A stretch of DNA of 64,000 bases from Shewanella sp. Arc9-LZ (GTDB lineage Bacteria > Pseudomonadota > Gammaproteobacteria > Enterobacterales > Shewanellaceae). The notes beneath the pieces are model-generated. The model searched no databases and had not been told where the DNA came from. It worked only from the letters and a program-made list of their open reading frames with translations. The stretch is taken from the NCBI RefSeq assembly GCF_010092445.1, contig NZ_CP048031.1, positions 2,170,001 through 2,234,000 on the forward strand, read 5' to 3'. Of the stretch, positions 42,614 to 52,177 are shown one piece after another. The position numbers and the translations under genes are program-made. Position 1 is the stretch's first letter, and every line of letters starts with the position of its first letter.

Positions 42614-43648
42614 ATGATAATTAAGAAAGTAATAATGGGTGTCGCTTTAGCTGCAATGACCATGACAGGGTCTGCAGCTCTTGCCGATAATCACCAGCCT
42701 GGTGAAGGCGTAACCGTTAAACCTGCGCGGGCCACGTGGGACACGGGATTTTTTCAGGAAGCGCTTGTACGACGAGGTCTTGAAACACTGGGGTATGATG
42801 TAGAAAAACCTAAAGATCTGTCGAATCCGATCTTTTACAAAACCGTGACTCTCGGTGATGTTGATTATTGGACCAATGGCTGGTTTCCAAATCATGACAG
42901 CCAGATGCCGAAAGGATTTTATGACAAAGGTGAGAAAGTTGGTTTTGTGGTTAAGGCCGGGGGTCTGCAGGGTTATTTGGTGTCTAAGAAAGAGGCCGAT
43001 AAATATAATATTACCTCCCTTGAAGATTTTAAACGCCCTGAAGTGAAAAAAGCCTTTGATACCAATGGCGATGGCAAGGCCGATCTGACCGCTTGCCCTC
43101 CAGGTTGGGGATGTGAAAAAGTCATCAGCCACCATATGGATGTATACGATCTCAAAGATGCTATTAATCCGGTGACCGCTTCATATGCAGCAGGAATGGC
43201 GTCAGCGATGGCGGGTTATAAAAATGGTGGACCAATATTTTTCTATACCTGGGCACCAAACTGGACCATTTTCAAACTGAAACCAGGCAAGGACGTTGTG
43301 TGGATAAACGTTCCTGAAATTAAGCCATCCGAAGCGCAACGTTCTGGTGTTGAACGAATGACGTTGAGTGACATTGAAGGCGCGGTTTCTGACCCAGTAA
43401 AACTAGGTTTTGTTGTTTCTGACATCCAAATAGTCGCCAACAAAAAATTCACCAAGCAGAATCCCGCAGCAAGGAAATTTTTTGAGGTATTTACCTTGCC
43501 GCTTGGCGATATCAACGAACAAAACACTCGGATGAACGAAGGCGAAAAGAGTACCCAGGATATTCAAGGCCACGTGGATGAGTGGATTACCAAAAATCAG
43601 GATAAATGGAACGGTTGGCTGACTGAAGCACGAAGTGCGGCTAAATAG
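42614..43648 (+). CDS. proX: ProX, betaine-binding protein, second copy
   Basis: 344 residues, same length as the first copy and nearly identical through most of the chain. Differences cluster at the mature N-terminus (DNHQPGEGV against DTLKPGEGI), around 95-120 (NHDSQMPKGFYDKGEKVGFV against MHNDQLPKNFDKKAEKIGYV) and near 280. The EF-hand-like loop and the cysteine pair are kept, as are the aromatic motifs. Signal peptide KKVIMGVALAAMTMTGSAAL. A tandem paralogue that could tune affinity or substrate range (inference). Confidence 0.94.
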   Translation: MIIKKVIMGVALAAMTMTGSAALADNHQPGEGVTVKPARATWDTGFFQEALVRRGLETLGYDVEKPKDLSNPIFYKTVTLGDVDYWTNGWFPNHDSQMPKGFYDKGEKVGFVVKAGGLQGYLVSKKEADKYNITSLEDFKRPEVKKAFDTNGDGKADLTACPPGWGCEKVISHHMDVYDLKDAINPVTASYAAGMASAMAGYKNGGPIFFYTWAPNWTIFKLKPGKDVVWINVPEIKPSEAQRSGVERMTLSDIEGAVSDPVKLGFVVSDIQIVANKKFTKQNPAARKFFEVFTLPLGDINEQNTRMNEGEKSTQDIQGHVDEWITKNQDKWNGWLTEARSAAK

Positions 43649-43672
43649 TCTCAACCTGCAATAACTAATGGT

Positions 43673-43708
43673 AACCCGGAGTACACATACCATGTTTCCG
43701 GGTTTTTT
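43673..43708 (+). terminator. Terminator after second proX
   Basis: AACCCGGA (43673-43680) pairs with TCCGGGTT (43697-43704), then a T run to 43708. Duplicated version of the terminator at 42291. Confidence 0.88.
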
Positions 43709-43826
43709 AAAGATAAGACTGGTGTGTATAAAGACAATTTGACATATAACCACTAGGTATCAATGAAGAGGTCATTTACTTTTGTGTTTGAAAACAGAGT
43801 ATGAATAAACATTTATAGCTAGATTA

Positions 43827-44999
43827 TTACGATCTAGCCTTTGGTAAGCCATCTCGGTATTGGTCACCATCACGCGCTGATTTCGCATCGGCTAATACTT
43901 TTAAAATAGCGTTAGGAATATAGTTAAGTAGGTCACTGGCTAACATGCCATATTGGCTTAAGTCCTCTGCAGCAATGTCGCCTGCCAAACCGTGTAAATA
44001 GACACCCAAACACGCTGCATTTATTGGGCTAACGCCTTGAGCGCAAAACCCTGAAATCATACCTGTTAACACATCGCCGGTTCCGGCTTTGGCTAGCGCG
44101 CTGTTACCTGTTGGGTTGATAAATACTCGCTCGCCATCACTAATCACACTGTGTTTGCCTTTAAGTACCACCACTGTGTTTAATTGCTTAGCGGCAATAC
44201 TGGCATAGTGCACCCGTTTGGCTTGAATTTCGCTGACATCAACATTGAGTAACCTTGATAACTCCTTTGGGTGTGGTGTGATAATGCTGTTTTTGGGCAA
44301 GTTGATAGATGTTTTCGATGGGCCGCTAGGATGAAGTAAGTGACTAATAAAGTTAAGTGCGTCTGCGTCAAAGATGACCGGATTAGGATTAGCTTGTATC
44401 TCAGTTAATAGGGCGTAAAAAAATCCATTATTGCCATCAGGAACAGATAAACCCTGTGAATGGCTGTTGCTAAGATGTTTGTTACTGAGTGGAGGGTTAG
44501 CGAGAGAACTAATGTTAGTGCTAATGTTAGGGCTAATAATGAGTTGGTCAGTACTGTGGCCAATACTTAATCCACTGCCCATGGAAATGACACTGGCTTG
44601 GTTGAGTTTATCGCGAAGTTGTAACACAGCCCTTTTATCAATGGCCTGTACGTCAATAGCTTGTAGGTCACTCGACTGAGTATTCGATGGCTGCATCTTT
44701 GTTGATAATAAGTCTGTTGCTTGCCCTGCATCATCATGCCTTTCTGTTACATGAGTGAGTAGTGGCAAGGTAACAACATTTGGCGTTAATGCACTCACAC
44801 TGTCACATACCGATGGACTACTGGCTAAGGTGACGTAACCCGCACCAACTCGTAATGCGGATAAACTCGACAAATAAGCCGCTCCCCGATAATGCAATGA
44901 ACCAGCAATATTCAATACATGGCCAAAAGTCATTTTATGGCTGTTATCCGGCCTTGGAGGCAATATACTTTTGATATATTCAAGGGTTAACGTATTCAT
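43827..44999 (-). CDS. ADP/ATP-dependent NAD(P)HX dehydratase (NnrD), stand-alone
   Basis: About 390 residues from ATG 44999 (MNTLTLEYIKSILPPRPDNS); the frame is open further up but without a ribosome site. Ribokinase-like fold of the YjeF C-terminal domain: HKMTFGHVLNIAGSLHYRGA, PVIFDADALNFISH, NSIITPHPKELSRLL, TVVVLKGKHSVISD, and the catalytic AKAGTGDVLTGMISGFCAQG. It repairs hydrated NADH and NADPH. The usual N-terminal epimerase domain is absent. Two extra low-complexity stretches (QSSDLQAIDVQAIDKRAV and SNKHLSNSHSQGLSVPDG) lengthen loops compared with typical ~285-residue domains. Confidence 0.88.
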   Translation of the reverse strand: MNTLTLEYIKSILPPRPDNSHKMTFGHVLNIAGSLHYRGAAYLSSLSALRVGAGYVTLASSPSVCDSVSALTPNVVTLPLLTHVTERHDDAGQATDLLSTKMQPSNTQSSDLQAIDVQAIDKRAVLQLRDKLNQASVISMGSGLSIGHSTDQLIISPNISTNISSLANPPLSNKHLSNSHSQGLSVPDGNNGFFYALLTEIQANPNPVIFDADALNFISHLLHPSGPSKTSINLPKNSIITPHPKELSRLLNVDVSEIQAKRVHYASIAAKQLNTVVVLKGKHSVISDGERVFINPTGNSALAKAGTGDVLTGMISGFCAQGVSPINAACLGVYLHGLAGDIAAEDLSQYGMLASDLLNYIPNAILKVLADAKSARDGDQYRDGLPKARS

Positions 45000-45178
45000 T
45001 GGCACTCGCGAGTTAATTTTGCATATCGATACAATAAAGTAGCACAAACAGGAAAACCGTAATGGCTACTGCGACAAAAAAATGATGATATTTAGCTCTT
45101 ACTATTAATTCATTAGTCTTGGAGGTATTGTGAATAGATTAATACCCTTTGGCTTAGACATAATATTAAGGAAAATGA

Positions 45179-46135
45179 ATGACTAGAATAAACTGGGGAA
45201 TAGTGAGTACTGGCAGAATAGCGGCTTTATTTTGTCAAGATTTAGTCTTTTCGGCTAACAGTCATTTATATGCAGTTGCCGCGCGGCAACAAACGGATGC
45301 CGATGCTTTTGCAAAGCAATACGGCGCCGAAAAGGCCTATCAAGGCTACCAAGCATTATTTGATGATCCAGACGTTGATATTGTGTATGTCGCCACGCCA
45401 CATAATTTTCATTTTCGGCAAGCTTATGATGCTTTAATGGCAGGTAAACACGTGTTGTGCGAAAAGCCGATGACAGTGTCGGTTGAAGAATGCAATATTT
45501 TGGTTACGTTAGCCAAAGACAAAGGCTTGCTGTTAATGGAAGCATTATGGACTTATTTTTTGCCAGCAATTAAACAAGCAAAAAAATGGTTAGATGAAGG
45601 CCGTATTGGTCAGCTTAAACAGGTCAAAGTCGATTTTGGCTATCCGATCCCATTTACGCCTGATGGGCGTGAATATAATCCGCAATTAGCGGGTGGATGT
45701 TTATTGGATATGGGTATTTACCCATTGGCGATTGCAGATTATTTTATTAAAGCTGACATCGATAATCTGTATGTTCAAGCACATGTATGTGAAACCGGTG
45801 TTGAAGATGATGTGATTATTATTGGTAAAAGTGGTGATATCGCTGTGAGTTTAGCTTCGTCGTTTCAGTGCCGATTAAGTAATAACGCTTATCTTATTGG
45901 CGATAAAGGTTACATTGTTATTCCTGATGCATTCAGAGCGTCTGAATGCAGTTTGTATCATGTAGATGAGTTGGTCGATAGCTTTATTGATAGCAGAGCA
46001 TCATTGGGCTATCACTTTGAGGCGGATGAAGCATGTCGACTCATCGAACAAGGCGATCTTGAAAGTAGGGTAGTAACACATCAACATAGCTTATTGTTTC
46101 AGTCGCAACTAGCGAGAATAAAGGCACTGATTTAA
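45179..46135 (+). CDS. Gfo/Idh/MocA-family NAD(P)-dependent oxidoreductase
   Basis: 318 residues. N-terminal Rossmann fold INWGIVSTGRIAALFCQDLV, then DVDIVYVATPHNFHFRQAYD and the hallmark HVLCEKPMTVSVEECN (EKP lysine). The C-terminal domain has AGGCLLDMGIYPLAIADYFI, typical of dihydrodiol or glucose-fructose oxidoreductase relatives. The sugar or diol substrate is unknown. Ribosome site TAAGGA (45167-45172) is 6 nt before ATG 45179. It is divergent from the NnrD gene and convergent with the MFS gene. Confidence 0.92.
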   Translation: MTRINWGIVSTGRIAALFCQDLVFSANSHLYAVAARQQTDADAFAKQYGAEKAYQGYQALFDDPDVDIVYVATPHNFHFRQAYDALMAGKHVLCEKPMTVSVEECNILVTLAKDKGLLLMEALWTYFLPAIKQAKKWLDEGRIGQLKQVKVDFGYPIPFTPDGREYNPQLAGGCLLDMGIYPLAIADYFIKADIDNLYVQAHVCETGVEDDVIIIGKSGDIAVSLASSFQCRLSNNAYLIGDKGYIVIPDAFRASECSLYHVDELVDSFIDSRASLGYHFEADEACRLIEQGDLESRVVTHQHSLLFQSQLARIKALI

Positions 46136-46145
46136 GATTGATTCA

Positions 46146-46179
46146 GCCGCTATGCTGGCAATATAGTCAATATAGCGGC
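46146..46179. terminator. Candidate hairpin between convergent genes
   Basis: GCCGCTAT (46146-46153) and ATAGCGGC (46172-46179) are perfect inverses around an 18-nt loop, between the Gfo/Idh gene and the convergent MFS gene. There is no T run. Confidence 0.4.
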
Positions 46180-46197
46180 CGCCAATCATTGAGCGGG

Positions 46198-47367
46198 CTA
46201 ACTCTTTTTTTCGGTAGCGGGTTTGCTGAAACTTTTATTGTCGCTTAACTGCATGGCGACCAATATTACAGCCATAATACTGGCTAATAGCATGGCGGCA
46301 GAAAAGCTCACCGTGGTGCCACCGGGAATAAATTCAACAAACGAAGTGATAAACTGACCGCCAAATACGGCCATCGTAAAATAGGATAAATTTTTGCCTC
46401 TAACGTTGGCTGCACTTTTTTCTACCGTCATATGGTTAAGTAACGGAATACTGAAACCAAAACCAATACCCGCAAAGACAGCTCCAATGAGTAATATCGG
46501 CATACCGTTTGCGTTTGCAAAACCAACATGCGCGAGGGCATATGCTACAAATGCGACAGCTAACAAATACGTTGCGCTCATGTGTTTGGCAACTTTTGGC
46601 ATAAAGTACGCAGCAACCACTGCAACCAATGAGATAAACGCTAATAAATTACCCACTTGAGCTTCGTTATAGCCTTGTTGAACCATGCTCTTTGGGAGCA
46701 CGACAATAGCGGTAAAAAAGATCACCATTGCCATAGTGGCAAAAAGATAAACCTGATGAAGTGATAGCCCTTGTTGAGTCTGGTTGTTATCACATTCAGC
46801 CTCAACCGTGAGTGATGGATGTTTACGCGGCACAAATAACAACAGCATCAGTAAAAATAACCAAGCTATTAAGTATAAACTCAGCGGATAAGCCCAATTA
46901 ATACTGGCTAATGTACCGCCTAAAAACAGAAACAATACCCCACCTAATTCAATAGCCATACCCTGTTTAGCTATCATGCTGAGCCGCTCATTACCGGTGT
47001 ACCATTGCGAAATAAGTACGGTACTGCTCGCCATAACGACCGCAGTAATACCGCCCAATAAAATACGATTAGACAATACAAACCAAGGGCCATTCAGCCA
47101 ATACACCGCAAAGCCCATGGCCCCATAGAGTATTAAACCGACGATAAGCGCCCGATAAGCGCCAAACTTATCAATTGATTTACCCGCTATTGGGGCAAAT
47201 AATACTGCACCTAATGCCGGAAAAGTCACCAGCCATACCGCATATTCATTGATGCCCAATGCATTCGATATACTTAATAATCCCGGAGCAACAAGGGCGC
47301 CAACCATAATGGTGAGGCTGGCAATACACAGCAGCGAAAAGCTGCCAAGTTTAGATAAACGAGTCAT
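46198..47367 (-). CDS. MFS transporter
   Basis: 389 residues from ATG 47367, which follows AGGTAA; the frame opens 23 codons earlier but begins with a stretch that does not look like a helix-1 leader. Twelve predicted helices. The loop between helices 2 and 3 is GKSIDKFGAYRALIVGLILY, the MFS motif A (GxxxDxxGxR-like). The substrate is unknown; drug or small-solute efflux is the usual guess. It is convergent with the Gfo/Idh gene and downstream of a peroxiredoxin-like gene on the same strand (95-nt gap). Confidence 0.9.
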   Translation of the reverse strand: MTRLSKLGSFSLLCIASLTIMVGALVAPGLLSISNALGINEYAVWLVTFPALGAVLFAPIAGKSIDKFGAYRALIVGLILYGAMGFAVYWLNGPWFVLSNRILLGGITAVVMASSTVLISQWYTGNERLSMIAKQGMAIELGGVLFLFLGGTLASINWAYPLSLYLIAWLFLLMLLLFVPRKHPSLTVEAECDNNQTQQGLSLHQVYLFATMAMVIFFTAIVVLPKSMVQQGYNEAQVGNLLAFISLVAVVAAYFMPKVAKHMSATYLLAVAFVAYALAHVGFANANGMPILLIGAVFAGIGFGFSIPLLNHMTVEKSAANVRGKNLSYFTMAVFGGQFITSFVEFIPGGTTVSFSAAMLLASIMAVILVAMQLSDNKSFSKPATEKKS

Positions 47368-47462
47368 TGTTTTACCTGTGATTTGCTGAAGAACTAAGAT
47401 TAAGAAAAGAGGGCGAAAGAGTAATTGTTCAACCACTCAGTCATTGATATCAACAATGAACG

Positions 47463-48113
47463 TTAAGCCAGCAGCTTTAATGTTTGTATGATGTCTTCTG
47501 GCTCTGAACGAGTTCGGTAATCTACGTCGACATAACGCCAGGTGACAACGCCGTCTTGACCGATAACGAATGTCGCGGGGATCGGTAACACACTGCCATT
47601 GCCATTATTGATGGCTTCAAGGTCGAGCTTGCGATCAACGCGCATATGTTCAGCGAGAAATTCAGGCACTTGCCATGCAACCCCATATTGTGATGCAACT
47701 TTTGCATCTTGATCTGACAATACCAAGAACTCTAGGTCGTGCATTTCATCTTTTGTCATAGAGCCATCCGGCACTTGCGGACTGATGGCAACCAATTGAG
47801 CTCCAAGGGTATGAATATCGGCTAACCGTACTTGTAAAGCACGAAGCTGCAAGTTGCAGTACGGGCACCAACTGCCACGATAAAATGTCACTACAACAGG
47901 GCCTTGGTGCAGTAAATCTACCAGGGATATTAATTTCCCATCCGAATGAGGTAACGAAAAGTTGGGCGCTTTTTGGCCAAGATTAATTGCACTATCACCT
48001 TGTTGAAATGCTTTTGCTTGTTCAATAATATCGTCAACGACTTTCATGAAATCAGGGTTCTTTTGTCGTCCCTCATTCATTTTAGCGTCGGTTTGCTGTT
48101 GTAAACTTTTCAT
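47463..48113 (-). CDS. Peroxiredoxin-like (AhpC/TSA) protein
   Basis: 216 residues from ATG 48113, which follows GAGGGA; the TTG six codons earlier is rejected. Core motif VVTFYRGSWCPYCNLQLRAL with CPYC pair, APNFSLPHSDGKLISLVDLL as opening, and FLVLSDQDAKVASQYGVAWQ after it. The N-terminal 45 residues are an amphipathic extension (NEGRQKNPDFMKVVDDIIEQ). A likely thiol peroxidase, cytoplasmic. A LysR gene runs divergently ~160 bp above, probably its regulator. Confidence 0.88.
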   Translation of the reverse strand: MKSLQQQTDAKMNEGRQKNPDFMKVVDDIIEQAKAFQQGDSAINLGQKAPNFSLPHSDGKLISLVDLLHQGPVVVTFYRGSWCPYCNLQLRALQVRLADIHTLGAQLVAISPQVPDGSMTKDEMHDLEFLVLSDQDAKVASQYGVAWQVPEFLAEHMRVDRKLDLEAINNGNGSVLPIPATFVIGQDGVVTWRYVDVDYRTRSEPEDIIQTLKLLA

Positions 48114-48272
48114 ATATTCCCTCGATAGCAACTAATTTAGCTAGCCTTTGGCAGACGACTCTGTGATTGGGACTTTGTAAATATAACTAGGCTAAAGAGT
48201 AAAGTGTTAGCGTCTATAATAAAAATGTTATTATTTTATTGAATCTATAGCAAAAGCGTATTTGAGGTGATT

Positions 48273-49181
48273 GTGGATATAAAAACATTGAAAAGCTTTA
48301 TTAGCGTAGCGTCACACCACAGCTTTTCTGGCGCGGCGCGTGATCTCAATACGGTTCAGCCGGCGATTAGCCGTCATATTGCCATGTTGGAAGAAGAGCT
48401 AGGAGTTATGCTGTTTATCCGAAATTCGCGCCAGGTAAAAATCACTAACGCGGGAGAGCAATTGCTGCACGATGCGAAACAGATTATTGCATTGGCAGAC
48501 AACGCTAAAAGTCAGGTAAAACGAGCACAGCAAGGGCAGATAGGCGAGCTTAATATCGCTCATTTAAGTTCAGCATGTTTGACTTTTATGGCAGATTTAG
48601 TTCGCAGCTATTCGCAGCAATATCCTGATGTGCATGTCACGTTATTTGAAATGACCGCGACAGAACAAATTGAAGCATTTAAAGATAACCGCATAGATGT
48701 TGGGTTTTCGCGGCCATTACCCAGCGGGATTATTGATGAATTTAACAGTAGTAATATTTACATCGACAAGTTGGTGGCCGTTGTGGGACAACACCATCCC
48801 CTGGCTGAATATAGCCAAATAGAATTGGGTCAATTACAACAGCAAAAGTTGATCATCTTTAACCGTGACGAAGCAGTAGGTTTGTTTGACGATACTATTA
48901 TGTTGTGTAAACAAGCAGGATTTTCGGCCAATATTATCAGCCAACCTAAACATATGCAGACCTTGTTAACTGAGGTAGCTGCTGGTCTAGGTGTTGCTAT
49001 TGCGCCTTATTGTATTCGTAAATTATACAGTCAAGGTTGTCATTTTTTACCTTTCACTGATGCACATAAAGCTATACCCACTCAGCTACATGTAAAGCGT
49101 GCTAATGATCGTGCTACTGTAGATGCTTTTGTCGCGTTGGCATTACACAACAAAGCTAAAATTGCCAAAAGTATGGCTTAA
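48273..49181 (+). CDS. LysR-family regulator
   Basis: 302 residues from GTG 48273 (MDIKTLKSFISVASHHSFSG), chosen over the GTG at 48267 because GAGG ends 5 nt before it and family members start with this motif. Helix-turn-helix GAARDLNTVQPAISRHIAML. Effector domain from GQIGELNIAHLSSACLTFMA onward, of the BenM/CatM-like type. It is divergent from the peroxiredoxin-like gene at 47463-48113, the presumed target. Confidence 0.92.
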   Translation: MDIKTLKSFISVASHHSFSGAARDLNTVQPAISRHIAMLEEELGVMLFIRNSRQVKITNAGEQLLHDAKQIIALADNAKSQVKRAQQGQIGELNIAHLSSACLTFMADLVRSYSQQYPDVHVTLFEMTATEQIEAFKDNRIDVGFSRPLPSGIIDEFNSSNIYIDKLVAVVGQHHPLAEYSQIELGQLQQQKLIIFNRDEAVGLFDDTIMLCKQAGFSANIISQPKHMQTLLTEVAAGLGVAIAPYCIRKLYSQGCHFLPFTDAHKAIPTQLHVKRANDRATVDAFVALALHNKAKIAKSMA

Positions 49182-49312
49182 TTAATAGAGCTTGAATGAT
49201 AGAGTTTAAGAAGTGCAGCTAAGTGATGAAGTTTAAGTGAGATGGAACATTGCACTTAAGCCAGCTAGATACCCAACATTTTATACTAACAGGCCAGAGG
49301 AAGGCATTGACT

Positions 49313-50443
49313 ATGGATGAGGTTTTACCACAAAAAAGGCGTTATTCAGAACTTGATTGGTTGCGGGTGGTACTGATTTTTGCAGTTTTTTTACACCATG
49401 TATTGATGCCATTTAATGGTGACGACTGGCATGTGATGAATAATGAATCGAGCAAAGTGCTTGACGATATCATGGTGTACTTTGAACAACTCAGACTGCA
49501 AACATTGTTTTTTATCGCGGGTGCAGCCAGTTTTTTGTTACTGCAAAAAATGCCCGTGCGCCAATTTCTCTCGAGTAAGTTTCATCGGCTTTTTATCCCT
49601 TTGCTGGTGGGAATGATATTGATTGTGCCGCCACAACATTATTATGAGAACATTACTGAATATAGCTCTTTAGCATCGGCGTATGGTGAGTTGATGTTGT
49701 CGTTTGATAGTAATCATTTATGGTTTATTGAATTTTTAGTTATCTTTATGCTGCTTGCTGTGCCACTTAGGTATTTGTTAACACGCCAGACCGGTATTAA
49801 GTTACAACAATGGCTTGAACGAATAAGCCGTCATCGTTTTGGGTTGCTCAGTTTAGTTTTAGTGTTAATCGTATTACGTGGTGCGCTCAAATATGTTGCG
49901 CCATCAGACAGTCACCATATCGAAAACCTGTCATTGAGTGTGTTTTATTTGTTTTTCTTCATTGCAGGCATGTGCTTTGTCAAAAGCGAGCTTATTTGGC
50001 GTGCGTTAGCTGAACATCGATACACTTATTTAGCCAGTTTGTTCGTGAGTTCAATCCTGTTTTATGGCTACTATTACTCACCTGATTTAAGCCCGTATTT
50101 GTCACTTACCACACGATGGCAATTATGGTGGTTAGTTTGTACGCTAGTGTCTTGGTCTGGGTTATTAACCATGGCAGGTTTTGCGATTGCTCATATTAAA
50201 AATACGCCAACATGGCTGCATCAAACCAACGAATTGATCTACCCGTTTTATATTTTGCATCAAACTGTGATTGTGATGTTGGCGTTTTATATTGTGCAGT
50301 GGCAAGCTTCAATCGCAATTAAATCGGTAAGTTTATTATTGAGTGCTTTTATAGTGTGTGCATTGCTATGTTATTGGTTGATACGGCCGTTTAACGTTAC
50401 GCGGTATTTATTTGGACTTAAAATTATGTCTAAATCCAAATAG
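49313..50443 (+). CDS. Acyltransferase-3-family membrane protein
   Basis: 376 residues from ATG 49313, with GAGGAAGG 8 nt ahead. About ten membrane helices. The catalytic-type segment is RYSELDWLRVVLIFAVFLHH, where the conserved R and H of the family lie, and RLFIPLLVGMILIVPPQHYY follows. The last part is LIYPFYILHQTVIVMLAFYI, also conserved. Such enzymes transfer acyl groups onto sugars or lipids at the membrane; the substrate is not evident. It follows the LysR gene but with its own start region. Confidence 0.88.
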   Translation: MDEVLPQKRRYSELDWLRVVLIFAVFLHHVLMPFNGDDWHVMNNESSKVLDDIMVYFEQLRLQTLFFIAGAASFLLLQKMPVRQFLSSKFHRLFIPLLVGMILIVPPQHYYENITEYSSLASAYGELMLSFDSNHLWFIEFLVIFMLLAVPLRYLLTRQTGIKLQQWLERISRHRFGLLSLVLVLIVLRGALKYVAPSDSHHIENLSLSVFYLFFFIAGMCFVKSELIWRALAEHRYTYLASLFVSSILFYGYYYSPDLSPYLSLTTRWQLWWLVCTLVSWSGLLTMAGFAIAHIKNTPTWLHQTNELIYPFYILHQTVIVMLAFYIVQWQASIAIKSVSLLLSAFIVCALLCYWLIRPFNVTRYLFGLKIMSKSK

Positions 50444-50605
50444 CAGGTATTAGTTAAGTTTTTGATATTAAAAGAATTTAACCGTAATAGATCACATTTA
50501 ATCAAATTGAAACACCTAGGTGTGAAAAGTCCGCCAAAGGCGCAACACGCTTAATATTCGCGTTAGCTTAGTACATAAAACAATCAATTAAAAAGCGGGA
50601 GTGGA

Positions 50606-51823
50606 TTAGCCTTCGTGCGCTAAATACTCAATAATTTGTTCCATGTTCAGATTAAAATCATCAGCACGTACACACTTAACAATTAAGTCATCAGTGACAG
50701 TCGCTAAATCAATTTTGTTTCCTACTTCAAAGCGGTCTGGTTTTAAATGATAGAAAGGTCTGACTAATGGTCGGATAGGGTCTTTTGGGTTATGACCTTC
50801 AACAATAGCGAGTCTATTTGACTCAAGTTGAACCACTGAACCGATAGGGTAAACTCCCATACAACGAATAAACTGGTCGACTAAGTCTTTATCCAATTCA
50901 TTTTTTTCAGCTAACGCGCGCAAAATACTGAATGATTTAACTTGGGCATAACCCTGCTTGTAACAGCGGTGCGAAGTCAGCGCATCAAAAATATCGCATA
51001 TGCTGATCATGCGCCCATAAAGGGTAATTTTTTCTGCTGGTACGCCAAATGGATAACCCAATCCATTGAGTTTTTCATGATGTAAGCTTGCCACTTCTAA
51101 ACTTAGTTGGCTGATGCCTGGGGTATTCTTCATAATTTCAATCGAGTAACTGGCATGAGTTTTCATAATATGAAACTCTTCATCGGTCAGTTTGTCTGGT
51201 TTGTTTAAAATCCGATCGGGGATCATGATTTTCCCAACATCATGTAAAAATGCGCCAATAGCCAGTTGATTAACTATGTCTTTGTCGATTTTTTTATAGA
51301 CGGCAAACATGGTCATCAAAACAGAGACAGACACAGAGTGTTCTAATAAATATTCATCTTTATTACGAATATTTATCACACATGATAGGGCATTGGGATT
51401 ATTAAAAATTAAATCGGTGGATTCTGAGGTGATCTTTTGTACCGGATCCATGTCTAACGGAAGACCGTGCTGCGCATTATGAAACAGCTTTTTCTGAATG
51501 TCTTTTGATTCATTGAACACTTGGCGCGCTCTAACTATTTCTTGATTAAAGAAATTTGCTTTCACATCGGTGCGTACAGGCGTCACTTTTCGGGGCGCTT
51601 GAGGCTTAGGCCAACTGATATTTTGCTCAATTGTTGCGACATCAACTTCAGCTTTACTGGTATCAATGAGTAGTTTGGTAACTGATTTACGTTTTAATGC
51701 TTCAATAACCTTTTCGCTTTTAAGCACACCAGGTTTAGTGAGCGAAAAAGTATCTTTGGGTTCGGTTATTTCGACTACATACATTCCAACACAAACGTCA
51801 GTAATGTCATGTTCAATCAGCAT
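50606..51823 (-). CDS. HD-GYP c-di-GMP phosphodiesterase with DUF3391
   Basis: 405 residues from ATG 51823 (AAGGA 8 nt ahead); the frame extends 16 codons higher without such a site. DUF3391 at 1-130 (MLIEHDITDVCVGMYVVEIT), then an HD-GYP domain: FLHDVGKIMIPDRILNKPDK, LHHEKLNGLGYPFGVPAEKI, MISICDIFDALTSHRCYKQG. The HD metal ligands and the GYP motif are intact, so hydrolysis of cyclic di-GMP is likely. There is no membrane segment or receiver domain. It is cytoplasmic and monocistronic by context. Confidence 0.93.
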   Translation of the reverse strand: MLIEHDITDVCVGMYVVEITEPKDTFSLTKPGVLKSEKVIEALKRKSVTKLLIDTSKAEVDVATIEQNISWPKPQAPRKVTPVRTDVKANFFNQEIVRARQVFNESKDIQKKLFHNAQHGLPLDMDPVQKITSESTDLIFNNPNALSCVINIRNKDEYLLEHSVSVSVLMTMFAVYKKIDKDIVNQLAIGAFLHDVGKIMIPDRILNKPDKLTDEEFHIMKTHASYSIEIMKNTPGISQLSLEVASLHHEKLNGLGYPFGVPAEKITLYGRMISICDIFDALTSHRCYKQGYAQVKSFSILRALAEKNELDKDLVDQFIRCMGVYPIGSVVQLESNRLAIVEGHNPKDPIRPLVRPFYHLKPDRFEVGNKIDLATVTDDLIVKCVRADDFNLNMEQIIEYLAHEG

Positions 51824-52177
51824 AAATCGGTTCCTTGGGGCTATTTTCAACGTATGAGCGATGCGAGTCAAAGTACAGTTATAGTACTGCTATAGTACGA
51901 CATTTTTAATAATATAGCGTATATAGTGCTGCAATATAAGCGTGATAACTTAATGAAGATCAATATTTTACCAAAAAAAATACTTAGCGAGTGCTTATAA
52001 ATGTAACGACAATGAAATATAAACATAAACGCAGTTTATGATGAATTACCAACGACGTCCATTGTGTTTGAATTATCGGCATGTAACTGCGCGTTTTTTA
52101 TTCAAAATTTATGATTAATTCTACTAATACATGAGCTTAAATATTTTACTCTATCCCTATTACTTAACACATCGTGT
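51824..52177. other. 354-bp gap upstream of the HD-GYP gene
   Basis: No gene. CTATAGTAC-like units repeat at about 51876-51898 (AAGTACAGTTATAGTACTGC, then TATAGTAC), within the likely promoter of the HD-GYP gene. The remainder is AT-rich. Confidence 0.45.
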
